NCBI RefSeq assembly: GCF_019966515.1
Contig: NZ_JAIMIB010000003.1
Coordinates: forward strand, 248,001 to 312,000
Reading direction: 5' to 3'
DNA: 64,000 nt
Source: Roseovarius aestuarii
Lineage (GTDB): Bacteria > Pseudomonadota > Alphaproteobacteria > Rhodobacterales > Rhodobacteraceae
The position numbers and the translations under genes are program-made. Below, piece after piece: positions 35,729-44,639 of the stretch (position 1 is the first letter of the stretch; each line of letters starts with the position of its first letter). The notes under the pieces were generated by a model, which searched no databases, was not told where the DNA came from, and saw only the letters and a program-made list of their open reading frames with translations.

Positions 35729-37309
35729 CTACTTTCTCAAAAGGTCGCGCAGCTCGGCGGCGATCAGGCGGCGAAGCTCGTCTTTGGTGGCACTGTCGAT
35801 CGAAGAGATGGCCGAAGGCTGTGGCGCAGGTGGCGCTGCAGGTGCCGATCCCGGCACCCCATCGGCGGGAGCAGGGGGCAACGCCCCACGAAAGCCACGC
35901 CCGATCTCCTGATAATTTCCGAAGCTTTCATCGGTGTCCGAATTATAGGCGACCCGGGTCCAGTGCACCAAATGCTGCGGTCCGACGTTTTCGCCAATCG
36001 ATGAGCGCCCGAAAAAGCCCGTGCCGATTGTAAAAGTCGGCGCCAGATTGGTGGCGAATCCGGCCGCACCCTGCGAACAAGGCGCGTTGACGACCACGCG
36101 GTAGACCTCGACCGTGCTGGCGTAATCTATCGCCGACGCCTCGTCCTTGGTGTGGATTGCCGCCGAATGCCCGGCGCCGGTCAGGCGCAAAACGGCGCGA
36201 GACTGGGAGAGGGCCTGCGAGCGTGTCTTCGCCACATGCATCGCCAGCACCGGGCAGAGTTTTTCGCGCGACATCGGCTCTTCCACCCCGATCTGAGTGA
36301 TGGGCGCGACCAGAATTTTGGTGTTTGTAGGAACACGGATGCCGCATTCCTGTGCAATCCAAGTAGCATCCCGGCCTATCGCCTCGACATTGAAGCCACG
36401 GGGATGAAACAGGAACCGGCGCAGCGCCGCCGTATCTTCATCCGAGCAGATGTACGCGCCAGAGGATTTCAGCGCCATCTTGAGCTGGTTTTCGACCTCG
36501 GGCAGCGTGATCAGCACGCTTTCATTGGTGCACAGCACTGAATTGTCGAAGCTTTTTGAGGCGACGATGCGCTGCGCCGCCTTGGTGACATCGGCGCTGG
36601 CATCGACGAAAACGGGCGCGTTTCCCGGCCCTACACCTATGGCCGGATTCCCGGAAGAATACGCCGCCCGCACCATCGGCGTGCCGCCGGTTGCCAGGAT
36701 GACATTGGTCTTGTCCGATCCCATGAACGCATCGACAAGCGGGATCGATGGTTGTTCAAGCACCTGGATGACGCCAGCCGGGGCGCCAGCTTCTTCGGCC
36801 GCGCGGGCCAGAATGCGAACGGCTTCGATACTTGTTTCGCGCACCGCCGGATGCGGTGACATTACGATGGCATTGCGCGTCATCAGGCACAGCAGCACCT
36901 TATAGTTGATCGTCGCAATCGGATTGGTCGAAGGCGTTAGCGCAAAGACCACCCCGGCCGGTCGCGGGATTTCGACAATCTTGCGCGTCTCGTCGATGCG
37001 CAGATTGACGTAGTCCTGATCGCGGTAGAAATCGACCAGCGGCTTCGCGGTCAACTCGTTCTTGATCTTCTTGTGTTCAGCCACGCCAAAGCCGCTTTCC
37101 GCAACGACCTTTTTTGCAAATTCGGCTGCGTGTTCGTGGGCCGCCTGCGCCACGGCATCCACGATGCGCATGGTGGCGTCGCGGTCGTAGCGGTCAAAGA
37201 CGGTGGCCGCCCAGCGGGCACGTTCCAGCATCAGATCCGCCTGTCCGCGCGACGCAGCGGGGCTTTCGGAAATATCGATCAGAGAATTAAAAAGGGATGC
37301 TTCCATCAC
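35729..37309 (-). CDS. CoA-acylating aldehyde dehydrogenase with C-terminal encapsulation peptide
   Basis: 526 residues. The catalytic domain resembles PduP/EutE: ALTPSTNPIATINYK, ILATGGTPMVRAAYSSGNPAIGVGPGN and the active-site Cys260 in SFDNSVLCTNE. A Pro/Ala-rich linker (about 478-504) leads to a terminal amphipathic helix (TKDELRRLIAAELRDLLRK), the layout of a microcompartment targeting peptide. It should turn an aldehyde into an acyl-CoA and NADH inside the shell. The start ATG overlaps the aminotransferase stop. The chain length of the aldehyde is unknown. Confidence 0.93.
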   Translation of the reverse strand: MMEASLFNSLIDISESPAASRGQADLMLERARWAATVFDRYDRDATMRIVDAVAQAAHEHAAEFAKKVVAESGFGVAEHKKIKNELTAKPLVDFYRDQDYVNLRIDETRKIVEIPRPAGVVFALTPSTNPIATINYKVLLCLMTRNAIVMSPHPAVRETSIEAVRILARAAEEAGAPAGVIQVLEQPSIPLVDAFMGSDKTNVILATGGTPMVRAAYSSGNPAIGVGPGNAPVFVDASADVTKAAQRIVASKSFDNSVLCTNESVLITLPEVENQLKMALKSSGAYICSDEDTAALRRFLFHPRGFNVEAIGRDATWIAQECGIRVPTNTKILVAPITQIGVEEPMSREKLCPVLAMHVAKTRSQALSQSRAVLRLTGAGHSAAIHTKDEASAIDYASTVEVYRVVVNAPCSQGAAGFATNLAPTFTIGTGFFGRSSIGENVGPQHLVHWTRVAYNSDTDESFGNYQEIGRGFRGALPPAPADGVPGSAPAAPPAPQPSAISSIDSATKDELRRLIAAELRDLLRK

Positions 37310-38577
37310 ACCATCCTCCGCCGGCCGCCCATGACCTCGGCGCGGGCCAGTTCGATCGCGATGGCCACCCGGCGCAGCACCTCCTCGGCATCGGCCTGTG
37401 TCAGGAGCAGCCCCGGTTTGAACTGCAGCACGCGAGGATCGAGGGTCGAGAAGATCGCCCAGACACCGTTTTCGTAAAGGTGTTTCATTACCGGCTTGGC
37501 GCCTTGGGGGTGGTTGAACTCGAGGCCCATGATCACACCATGCTGGCGGATACCGATGAAGAAATCCGGGAAGGCCGCCATGATGTCATTCAGGCCCGCG
37601 CGCAGATAATCCGAGATGTAGCGCACCATGGTGCGCACCTCGGGACGCTGCACGATCTCCAGCGTCTTCATGGCTACGACACAGCCCAGTTCGGCGCCGC
37701 CCATGGTCGAGATATGGCCAAACCCGTCCTCTTTCAGCCAGCCACCGCATTTTTCGGAAATTAGGACGCAGGCAATGGGGTACATCCCGCCCGAAATACC
37801 TTTGCCGGTGACCATGATGTCCGGTTCGACCCCGTATTTGGTGCAGCCCCACATCTCACCGGTGCGCATCAAACCGGTCTGGACTTCGTCGGCGATGTAT
37901 AGCGCGTCATATTTCTCGCACAGCGATTTGACCGACGGCAGATATCCTTCCTGCGGCATTGGGAAACCGTAGGTGGCGGGGATCGTCTCCATGATCACCG
38001 CGGCCACATCGCGGTCCTTGAGCGCGTCTTCCATGGCGGTCAGGTCGTTGAACGGCACCTGGACGAATTCCCCTGCGGTGTCATGTGACAGGAACAGTTT
38101 GGAAAACCGATCATCGCCAGTTTTTACCGCCAGGCCGGTATGGCCATGATAGGCCTTAACGATTGATACGATTTTTTTCTTCTGGGCGGCGTGACGGGCG
38201 GTTTTTATCGCAATGTCAATCGCCTCACCGCCGCCCGATCCGTAAGCTGTGTACTTGAAATGTGGTCCGGGTGCGCAGGCTTGCAACGCCTCGGCCAAAG
38301 CGGTGCGCGCCAAAGCTGGAAAATGATGGTTGCCCATGTCGAACCGCTCGGTGCCGGCTTTGAGCACCTCGACCAGTTCTGGGTGACGGTGGCCCAGATT
38401 GTAGGTGCCGCCGTTCAGATGCAGGTCGATCAGCCGACGACCGTCCATGTCAAAGAGATAATAGCCCTCGCGCCGGTCGATCACGAGGTCGACGCCCATA
38501 TCGATCCAGTCCTGGGTTTTGCCGGGATTCCAGAAGGTTTTCGAACGGTCCAGGAATTCTGTCTTGGCCTGAGACAT
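37306..38577 (-). CDS. Class III PLP enzyme (aminotransferase or amino-alcohol-phosphate phospholyase)
   Basis: 423 residues with the class III aminotransferase fold. It has GSGGGEAIDIAIKTAR, the PLP-pyridine Asp230 in IADEVQTGLMRTG, and the Schiff-base Lys259 in VTGKGISGGMYPI. The class includes omega-aminotransferases and the ethanolamine-phosphate phospholyase. Here an APH-type kinase gene lies next to it, so a kinase-plus-phospholyase route that releases ammonia and phosphate from an amino alcohol is attractive. RMM-type microcompartment loci also carry such a gene. Sequence alone does not separate the two activities. Confidence 0.87.
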   Translation of the reverse strand: MSQAKTEFLDRSKTFWNPGKTQDWIDMGVDLVIDRREGYYLFDMDGRRLIDLHLNGGTYNLGHRHPELVEVLKAGTERFDMGNHHFPALARTALAEALQACAPGPHFKYTAYGSGGGEAIDIAIKTARHAAQKKKIVSIVKAYHGHTGLAVKTGDDRFSKLFLSHDTAGEFVQVPFNDLTAMEDALKDRDVAAVIMETIPATYGFPMPQEGYLPSVKSLCEKYDALYIADEVQTGLMRTGEMWGCTKYGVEPDIMVTGKGISGGMYPIACVLISEKCGGWLKEDGFGHISTMGGAELGCVVAMKTLEIVQRPEVRTMVRYISDYLRAGLNDIMAAFPDFFIGIRQHGVIMGLEFNHPQGAKPVMKHLYENGVWAIFSTLDPRVLQFKPGLLLTQADAEEVLRRVAIAIELARAEVMGGRRRMV

Positions 38578-38666
38578 GGGCGTGTCCTTTCAGCAGATAC
38601 CTCCAGTTAGGGCGATTCCCGACGCACCAGCTTGACAGCAGATCGCGTTTCTTTGACAACCGACGG

Positions 38667-39671
38667 TCAGGTGAAAGCCTCAAGGTAAGCAGTGCCGAGT
38701 TCTGCTGTGACGCGCGCAAAATCGGGTGCAAGCGCCTGTGGCTCCGGGGCCTCGATATGGCTCCCTATCCAGGCCAGAAGCGCCAGACGCCGCAACATGA
38801 CGAACGTGTCAATTTCGGCCTCTTCGGCATCGCTGAGCGGGCGCATTTTACGGTAACCGCGCACCCACGCGGATTTGAGCTCGGGGATGCGCGGATCATC
38901 CTCCATAAAGCTGATACCGGCGGCGAAATCATAGAGGAACCAGCCGAAACCGCAGTCGTCGAAGTCAATCAAACGGGTGCCGCTCTCGTCGATCAAAAGG
39001 TTCGCCAGACGCATATCCGCATGGATCAACCCGTAGCGATCCGGGGTTTGGCCAAAAGCTTCGAGGCGACGTATGACCATGCTTTCGACCTGTTCCAACA
39101 CCTTGCTGACCGCCATGTCCACGTTGGGCCCGTCGCGCCAGTTGCCCCAGGTGGGGTTGCCACCGAAGACCGCGTTCAGATCCCAGGTGAGGCGTTCAAA
39201 GTCATCCGGTTTTTGCCAACCAACGGAATGTATGTGAGTGCGTGCAGCGATCTCTCCCAGTTCTTCGAAAGGGCCAGCCAGATCGCCGCTTTCGTCGGGT
39301 TCAGCGCCTTCTACAAAATGAAACAGGACCATGTAACGCGGGTCGGGCAGCCCCTCGATGCGACCCTTTTGTATAGCCTGACCATCACGGCCCAGGTAAT
39401 GGCCCGGCGTTACAACTGCATCTGCCTCGGCCAGGGCCGCGATCCATTCGAGTTCGCATTCAATGGCACGGCGGCTGTGATAGTTTTCGCGATGCACACG
39501 AAGAACAGCTTTATAGCCGCTGTCGGCCTCAACCAGATACGTCGCATTTTCGGATACGTTGATCAGCCGTGCCCGCGCCCCTTCGGGCAGGTCCCACAGG
39601 CTAAGCGACTTGTTGGCGAGCCTCTCCAGATGCTTGAGGAGCTCCTCAAGCGGCATATCATGTCCTGACAT
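38667..39671 (-). CDS. Aminoglycoside-phosphotransferase/choline-kinase-like kinase
   Basis: 334 residues with the APH kinase motifs: the catalytic loop IHADMRLANLL (His217, Asp219, Asn224) and the metal motif LIDFDDCGFG (Asp236-Asp238). An N-terminal ATP-binding lobe includes YLVEADSGYKAVLRVHR. Members phosphorylate amino alcohols, homoserine, choline or hydroxylysine. Between an SDR and a class III PLP enzyme in a microcompartment run, the likely substrate is a small amino alcohol. That substrate is inferred. Confidence 0.87.
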   Translation of the reverse strand: MSGHDMPLEELLKHLERLANKSLSLWDLPEGARARLINVSENATYLVEADSGYKAVLRVHRENYHSRRAIECELEWIAALAEADAVVTPGHYLGRDGQAIQKGRIEGLPDPRYMVLFHFVEGAEPDESGDLAGPFEELGEIAARTHIHSVGWQKPDDFERLTWDLNAVFGGNPTWGNWRDGPNVDMAVSKVLEQVESMVIRRLEAFGQTPDRYGLIHADMRLANLLIDESGTRLIDFDDCGFGWFLYDFAAGISFMEDDPRIPELKSAWVRGYRKMRPLSDAEEAEIDTFVMLRRLALLAWIGSHIEAPEPQALAPDFARVTAELGTAYLEAFT

Positions 39672-39691
39672 GGTTTTCCCTTCCGGGTTGA

Positions 39692-40462
39692 TTAAATCTC
39701 TTCGATGGCTTCCAGCGATTCCGGAATGATCTGCCCGCCATCCACGACAATCTGCTGCCCGGTGATGTAGGCCGCTTCGTCCGAGGCAAAGAACAGTGCC
39801 GCGTTACCGATATCTTCGACATTGCCCAGCCGTTTGAGCGGGATGGATGCTGCCATCGTATCCAGATATTCCTGTCCCAGATCCTGCAGACCCTCGGTAT
39901 AAATGTTGCCGGGCATGACTGCGTTGATCGTTGTGTTGTAGCGTGACAGCTCCATCGCGGCGGTTTTCAGGAACCCAAGCTGCCCCGATTTAGAGGCGCC
40001 GTAATGTGCCCAACCCGGGAAGCCGGTGACCGGTCCGGTGATCGACGAGGTTAGCACAACCCGCCCCTTGCCCGCCTTTTCGAAATGTGGGATCGCGGCC
40101 TTCACACACAGGAAAGACGAGCGCAGGTTGGTGGCCATGACCCCATCCCATTCGGTCGGGTCCATATCGACGATCTTGGTTTGCGGAAAGGCGCCGGCAT
40201 TGGCGCACATCACATCTATGCCACCCTGTTTTGCGGCAACATTACCCACCATCGCCTGCACGCTGTCCCAGTCCGAGACATCGCAGATCTCATAGCTGAC
40301 ATTGCCTTCGATCTCGGACGCGGCGGATTTCAGCGCCTCTTCACCGCGGGCAGTGATGGTGACATTTGCGCCCTGCCGCGCAAAGACGGTTGCGATGCCT
40401 CGCCCGATACCTTTGGAGCCACCGGTAACGATGACGCTTTTCCCCTTGAGTGATGTAAGCAT
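39692..40462 (-). CDS. Short-chain dehydrogenase/reductase (amino-alcohol dehydrogenase candidate)
   Basis: 256 residues, a classical SDR. The cofactor motif is TGGSKGIGRGIA, followed by NAG (88-90) and the catalytic Ser140, Tyr154 and Lys158 (SSITG, YGASK). The Mycobacterium smegmatis RMM microcompartment has an SDR that oxidises (S)-1-amino-2-propanol, and this gene sits in an equivalent context. The direction of reaction and the substrate are inferred. It is 20 bp upstream of the kinase and 17 bp downstream of the permease. Confidence 0.88.
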   Translation of the reverse strand: MLTSLKGKSVIVTGGSKGIGRGIATVFARQGANVTITARGEEALKSAASEIEGNVSYEICDVSDWDSVQAMVGNVAAKQGGIDVMCANAGAFPQTKIVDMDPTEWDGVMATNLRSSFLCVKAAIPHFEKAGKGRVVLTSSITGPVTGFPGWAHYGASKSGQLGFLKTAAMELSRYNTTINAVMPGNIYTEGLQDLGQEYLDTMAASIPLKRLGNVEDIGNAALFFASDEAAYITGQQIVVDGGQIIPESLEAIEEI

Positions 40463-40479
40463 GATACCTCCTTATTTTG

Positions 40480-41295
40480 TTATCCGTTTTCTGCGGCGCG
40501 GGATTCCCGTACCGAGCGCACAAGCCACGCGATGCTGAAGGCCAGCAAGATGAGTAGGAAAGATCCCACAACCGACATGACCCCGAGCGTCGGTACCAGT
40601 GGTGAATACCCCGAAACCATCTTGGCGTAGAGCCATTCCGGCAAGGTCGAATCCGCCCCGGTGGTGAAGAGTGACAGGGGAAAGTTGCCCCAGCTTAGCA
40701 GGAATGCGAAAAGCCCCGCCGACACGATCCCCGGCATCAGAAGCGGCAGTGTGATTTCGCGGAAGATCGTCCAGGTCCCGGCGCCCATATCGCGTGCCGC
40801 CTCTTCCAGGGCCGGGTCGAAGCTATAGGCACGGATGGCCACGATCAGCGTCGCGATGGGGGCGATCCAGACCAGATGCGCAACAATGGCGGTTTTCCAG
40901 GTCGGGATGATCCCGACCGAGTTGAACCACATCAGCAGTGCCAGTCCCAGCACCGTCTGCGGAAAGAAGATGGGCAGCAGGATGAGTTTTTGAAACAGCG
41001 TGCGATACCGCCAGTGATATCGGGCGAAAGCCAGCGCGCCAAAGAATGCCACGACCATCGAAATAATGGTTACAATTACTGCAACCTTGAGCGACGTGAA
41101 TAACAGATCGCGTACTGTATCGGATTGCAGGGCATCACCGTACCATTTGGTCGAATAGCGCTTGATTGGAAAACTGAGATATCGGGCCTTGGAAATCGAC
41201 GCAAACCCGACCGACACCAATGGCAGGTACAGAAAGGCAATCGTCACGACGCCATAGATATAAAGCGCGATCCGTGTGGAGCGGGAAGGGTTCAT
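40480..41295 (-). CDS. ABC transporter permease, spermidine/putrescine PotC type
   Basis: 271 residues with six predicted membrane segments, the first near residues 10-30. The EAA loop is EEAARDMGAGTWTIFREITLPLLMPGI. This is the second permease of a PotABCD-type importer. Its ATG shares bases with the stop of the PotB-type gene. It is encoded in the same run as the microcompartment, so the imported solute is probably the microcompartment substrate or its precursor. Confidence 0.9.
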   Translation of the reverse strand: MNPSRSTRIALYIYGVVTIAFLYLPLVSVGFASISKARYLSFPIKRYSTKWYGDALQSDTVRDLLFTSLKVAVIVTIISMVVAFFGALAFARYHWRYRTLFQKLILLPIFFPQTVLGLALLMWFNSVGIIPTWKTAIVAHLVWIAPIATLIVAIRAYSFDPALEEAARDMGAGTWTIFREITLPLLMPGIVSAGLFAFLLSWGNFPLSLFTTGADSTLPEWLYAKMVSGYSPLVPTLGVMSVVGSFLLILLAFSIAWLVRSVRESRAAENG

Positions 41296-42152
41296 CAGCG
41301 TTTCCTCCCCATGATCGCGTCCAGGTCGATCCGGTTCACGCCAAAGATTGCCAACCCGCCGATGATCACGATCAGGATCATCGAAAGCGCGGCCCCCAGC
41401 GGCCAGTTCTGCCCGAAGGTAAAGGCGGTTTCGATATCGTCGGCAATCACGATCACCGCCTGGCCGCCAAGGATCTTGGATTCGGCCAGTGCGCCCGCTG
41501 CCAGCACAAAAGACAAAAGCGATCCGACCATGATCCCCGGTGCCGCCAGCGGTAAGTCGATCTGACGCAGGATCTGCCAGCGCGTGGCGCCCAGATCAGC
41601 CGCCGCCTGACGGGCGTCGTCGGGCACCATCGAGATGCCCTGAGCCAGCGGAAACAACATGAACGGCAGGTAGACATAGACCAGTCCAAAGATGATGATC
41701 CCGGTGTTATAGAGCGGGCTGTCAAAGCCAATGCCGGTCAGGGCGCGTAAATGCCCTTCGAACAGCCCGCCTTTCATCAGCGTCAACACCCATCCAAACA
41801 AGCGGATGTTCTCCGACACAAAGAGGCTCATGACCACGGCGATGGTCAGGATCAGCGAGAACCGGCCAAAAACTTTTGCCATCCCATAGGCCAGCGGCCA
41901 GCAGATCACGAAGAGAATGGCGGTTGAGGCCAGGGCCATGCCGAGCGACCACAGAAGCGACTTGTAATAACCTTGGTCGAAAAACACTGAATAAGCCGCG
42001 AAATTGGGGATATGCGCCAGGTCGAACACTTTCGGCGGCATGATCGAAAACAGGGCGACCACCACCATCGGCGCCAGGAAGCTAAGGACGAGGATGATGC
42101 CCAGTGGCAGCGCGGAAAGAAACCCCAGTTTGCGGTCGATCCTTTCCATCAT
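41295..42152 (-). CDS. ABC transporter permease, spermidine/putrescine PotB type
   Basis: 285 residues with six membrane segments. It begins with a cytoplasmic stretch and the helix ALPLGIILVLSFLAPMVVVAL. The EAA motif is AAADLGATRWQILRQIDLPLAAPGI. It pairs with the PotC-type permease. The ATG overlaps the ATPase stop (ATGA), so transporter subunits are translated together. Confidence 0.9.
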   Translation of the reverse strand: MMERIDRKLGFLSALPLGIILVLSFLAPMVVVALFSIMPPKVFDLAHIPNFAAYSVFFDQGYYKSLLWSLGMALASTAILFVICWPLAYGMAKVFGRFSLILTIAVVMSLFVSENIRLFGWVLTLMKGGLFEGHLRALTGIGFDSPLYNTGIIIFGLVYVYLPFMLFPLAQGISMVPDDARQAAADLGATRWQILRQIDLPLAAPGIMVGSLLSFVLAAGALAESKILGGQAVIVIADDIETAFTFGQNWPLGAALSMILIVIIGGLAIFGVNRIDLDAIMGRKR

Positions 42153-43234
42153 GCGCCCCTGATCAGATGCACGTTTTCGGTGTCGAACCCGAGGATCACT
42201 TCCGATCCCTCCGGGCCATCAAAGCGGTCTTCACGCAGTTTCTCGATTGTCAGGATCTGTCCGGCCGAAGTTTCCACCTCGTATTGGATACGTGACCCCA
42301 ACGCGTAGTCGGCTCGCAGAATGCCACGCACGACAAAATCCGCCGTGGCTGAACTGGTCAGAAAACGCACATATTCGGGCCGCACCATCAGGGTGCCTGT
42401 AGTACCGTTCTCAAGCGCGAGGCCAAAATCGCGGGCATCGCCGTTAACGTGGATCTCAATTCCCTTGCCGTGCAGCCCGCCGGTTGTGGTGCCTTCGATC
42501 TCAAACAGGTTCACCTCGCCCATGAACTCGGCCACGAAGCGACTGACCGGACGGCCATATATTTCATCGGCGACGGAAATCTGCTCGAATTGCCCTTCTT
42601 TCATGATCGCGATCCGATCCGACATGACCATCGCCTCTTCCAGCGAATGGGTGATGTAGACAAAGGTTTTCCCGGTACGGGAATGCAATGATTTCAGCTC
42701 TTTTTCCAACGTCTTGCGTAGACGATAATCAAGCGCCGAGAGGGGTTCGTCGAAAAACAGGATCTCGGGATCGAACGCCAGCGCACGGGCCAGCGCCACA
42801 CGTTGTTTTTCGCCTCCCGAACATTGCGAAATGCGCTTGTCGTAATAGCTGTGCGGCAGGCGAAGCAGGTCCAGCAGTTCCAGCGCGCGCTTCTTGCGAT
42901 CGGCAGGCGGGCTGTTGCGCAGCTTCAACGGGAATTCGATGTTCTGACCCACGCTCATGTGCGGGAAAAGCGCTAGCGATTGGAACACCATGCAGGTGGG
43001 CCGCAGGTTTGCCGGCGTCTGATCAATCCGGTTGTCACGCAACCAGATTTCTCCATCCGTCACCTCGTCCATCCCGACAAGAAGGCGGATCATGGTGGAT
43101 TTGCCACTGCCGGATGGACCCACGATGGTAAAGAATTCGCCTTCTTCGATATCGAGATCCACACCGTGCAATGCGGTGAATGATCCGAATTTCTTCACGA
43201 CGTTTCGAAGACGCAAGATGGGTTGCGATTGCAT
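42149..43234 (-). CDS. ABC transporter ATPase, PotA type
   Basis: 361 residues. The ATPase domain has Walker A GPSGSGKSTM, Q-loop VFQSLALFPHMSV, signature CSGGEKQRVALARA, Walker B ILFFDEPLSALD and switch YITHSLEEA. A C-terminal TOBE domain follows from about residue 240. It energises the polyamine-type importer. It lies 68 bp after the binding-protein gene, with a hairpin in the gap. Confidence 0.92.
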   Translation of the reverse strand: MQSQPILRLRNVVKKFGSFTALHGVDLDIEEGEFFTIVGPSGSGKSTMIRLLVGMDEVTDGEIWLRDNRIDQTPANLRPTCMVFQSLALFPHMSVGQNIEFPLKLRNSPPADRKKRALELLDLLRLPHSYYDKRISQCSGGEKQRVALARALAFDPEILFFDEPLSALDYRLRKTLEKELKSLHSRTGKTFVYITHSLEEAMVMSDRIAIMKEGQFEQISVADEIYGRPVSRFVAEFMGEVNLFEIEGTTTGGLHGKGIEIHVNGDARDFGLALENGTTGTLMVRPEYVRFLTSSATADFVVRGILRADYALGSRIQYEVETSAGQILTIEKLREDRFDGPEGSEVILGFDTENVHLIRGA

Positions 43235-43261
43235 TATTTATTCCTGGATACGGTAAAATCA

Positions 43262-43287
43262 GGAGGCCTCCGGGGCGATGACGCCCC
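43262..43287 (-). promoter_or_regulatory. Hairpin between binding-protein and ATPase genes
   Basis: A perfect GGGGCG/CGCCCC stem (43272-43287, four-base loop) is followed on the minus strand by a GGAGGCCTCC palindrome. It lies in the short gap after the binding-protein stop. There is no long T run, so it is more likely an mRNA-stabilising or partly terminating element that keeps the binding protein in excess than a full terminator. Confidence 0.5.
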
Positions 43288-43302
43288 AGAGAGTCTCGGT
43301 GA

Positions 43303-44436
43303 TCAAGACCGGCGCGCTTCGGTGTAAATCTCGATCAGCGTATCGTAGGATGTCACGACTTCATAATCCAGTGACCGGCCCATCTCATCCGCTAGGCTGT
43401 CCATCTGGATCGCATCCAATTCTTCCTCGTCGAACAGCGACATGACTTCTGGGTTGCCCATCTGCGAGACCGGGTTGTAAGTGCCCTCGGTAAAGGCCAC
43501 GGCCTTGGAAATATCCGCCGATTGCACGAACTCGAGGAAATCCTCGGCCAGATTGCTGGGATCGGGGTTGTTGACCGCCGAGGTCAGTTCGATCCACACA
43601 ACACCGCCCTTACCGTCGACCGGCCCGGAATTGGGTGTAATGCCCCGGATATTTGTTGCGCCATCATATCTGGCGGGCGAGGCCGTGTAGGTTCCGCCTG
43701 TGAAGTAAGCGTCGATCTCACCGTTGATCAGCGCGGTATTCATTGCCACAAGATCGTCGGTCAGAAGCTTGGCGCCGCCGAAGATTGCGTTGGCCGTATC
43801 ACGGAACTTGTCCACATCAGCGCCTTCGACCGGGGCAAACGGGTTCAGGCCAGCGGTCAGGCACATATGGATGACGTTCCAGTTGTCGTAGGTCAACACG
43901 CCATAGCGGTCTTTCATCGCAGGATCGAGAAACAGGTTCCATCCCTGATCTTCCGCCATCTCGCGGCTGATTACATCTGTGTTCACGACAAAACTGAAGG
44001 GTCCATAGCGCTGCGGCAAGCCGATCAGGTTGCCGTCATCAGCAAAGGACAGCGGATAAGGCTTGGCAAACTCCGGCAGCATTTTGTCGAAATAGGGCAT
44101 GAACCGGTCTTTGTTCAGCGGCTTGATCAGCCCTTCGGGATACAGCTGGTCGCGTGCCCAAGGCTGGTTCACGTTGATCAGATCCCAGACCGATGTTTCG
44201 CCCGCGCGCAGCTTGTTGATCATGTCCGGATCGGATGTGCCGCTTTCTGCGCGAACGGTTGCTCCCGGGTTCGCCGAGCGAAACGGCCCCAGAACCTCGT
44301 CCGAGTTGTATCCTTCCCAGCACAGAATGTTCATTTGATCGTTGCGGGCCGCAAAGGCGGGCGACAACGGTCCACCGACAGCAAGGCCTGCTACCGCTGC
44401 AGCTCGGCCCGTGAATTGTCTTCTGGTAAGTGTCAT
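43303..44436 (-). CDS. Extracellular solute-binding protein, PotD type, Tat-exported
   Basis: 377 residues. The N-terminus is a twin-arginine signal (TLTRRQFTGRAAAVAGLAVG...AFA). The mature protein matches PotD/SpuD-like family 1 binding proteins: MNILCWEGYNSDEVLGPF, MINKLRAGETSVWDLINV and PYFDKMLPEF. These bind polyamines and related cationic amines. ATG 44436 is chosen because the Tat signal begins there; upstream in-frame starts add sequence without homology. It is the first gene of the microcompartment run and faces the AraC-type regulator. Confidence 0.9.
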   Translation of the reverse strand: MTLTRRQFTGRAAAVAGLAVGGPLSPAFAARNDQMNILCWEGYNSDEVLGPFRSANPGATVRAESGTSDPDMINKLRAGETSVWDLINVNQPWARDQLYPEGLIKPLNKDRFMPYFDKMLPEFAKPYPLSFADDGNLIGLPQRYGPFSFVVNTDVISREMAEDQGWNLFLDPAMKDRYGVLTYDNWNVIHMCLTAGLNPFAPVEGADVDKFRDTANAIFGGAKLLTDDLVAMNTALINGEIDAYFTGGTYTASPARYDGATNIRGITPNSGPVDGKGGVVWIELTSAVNNPDPSNLAEDFLEFVQSADISKAVAFTEGTYNPVSQMGNPEVMSLFDEEELDAIQMDSLADEMGRSLDYEVVTSYDTLIEIYTEARRS

Positions 44437-44639
44437 AGTCTTTCCCTGTTGTTGGCCAATTTTTTTGCTAGTGTACGTAGCGTAGACAGCTATCCATGCG
44501 GCTGACTTGACATCTGAGGTCTGAAATTTAACAGCAGGCCTGGTGTGTTTGGTGGTGAGTGTGTCGCTCAGGGCCCATATTTTGCAGAAGTTTGAACTTG
44601 GCGTATGCTGCAATATCCAAGTTACGAATCGGTTTTCAC
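44437..44639. promoter_or_regulatory. Divergent promoter region between the microcompartment run and its regulator
   Basis: About 200 bp separate the two divergent start codons. A TTGACA at 44507-44512 on the plus strand could be a -35 element, but no convincing -10 follows. It is the expected site of binding for the AraC/OruR-like regulator, yet no clear direct repeat is visible by eye. Confidence 0.45.

Noticed and set aside
43522-44505. Plus-strand reading frame opposite the PotD-type gene (327 codons)
   Set aside because: It is antisense to a conserved binding-protein gene, with no domain and no start signal.
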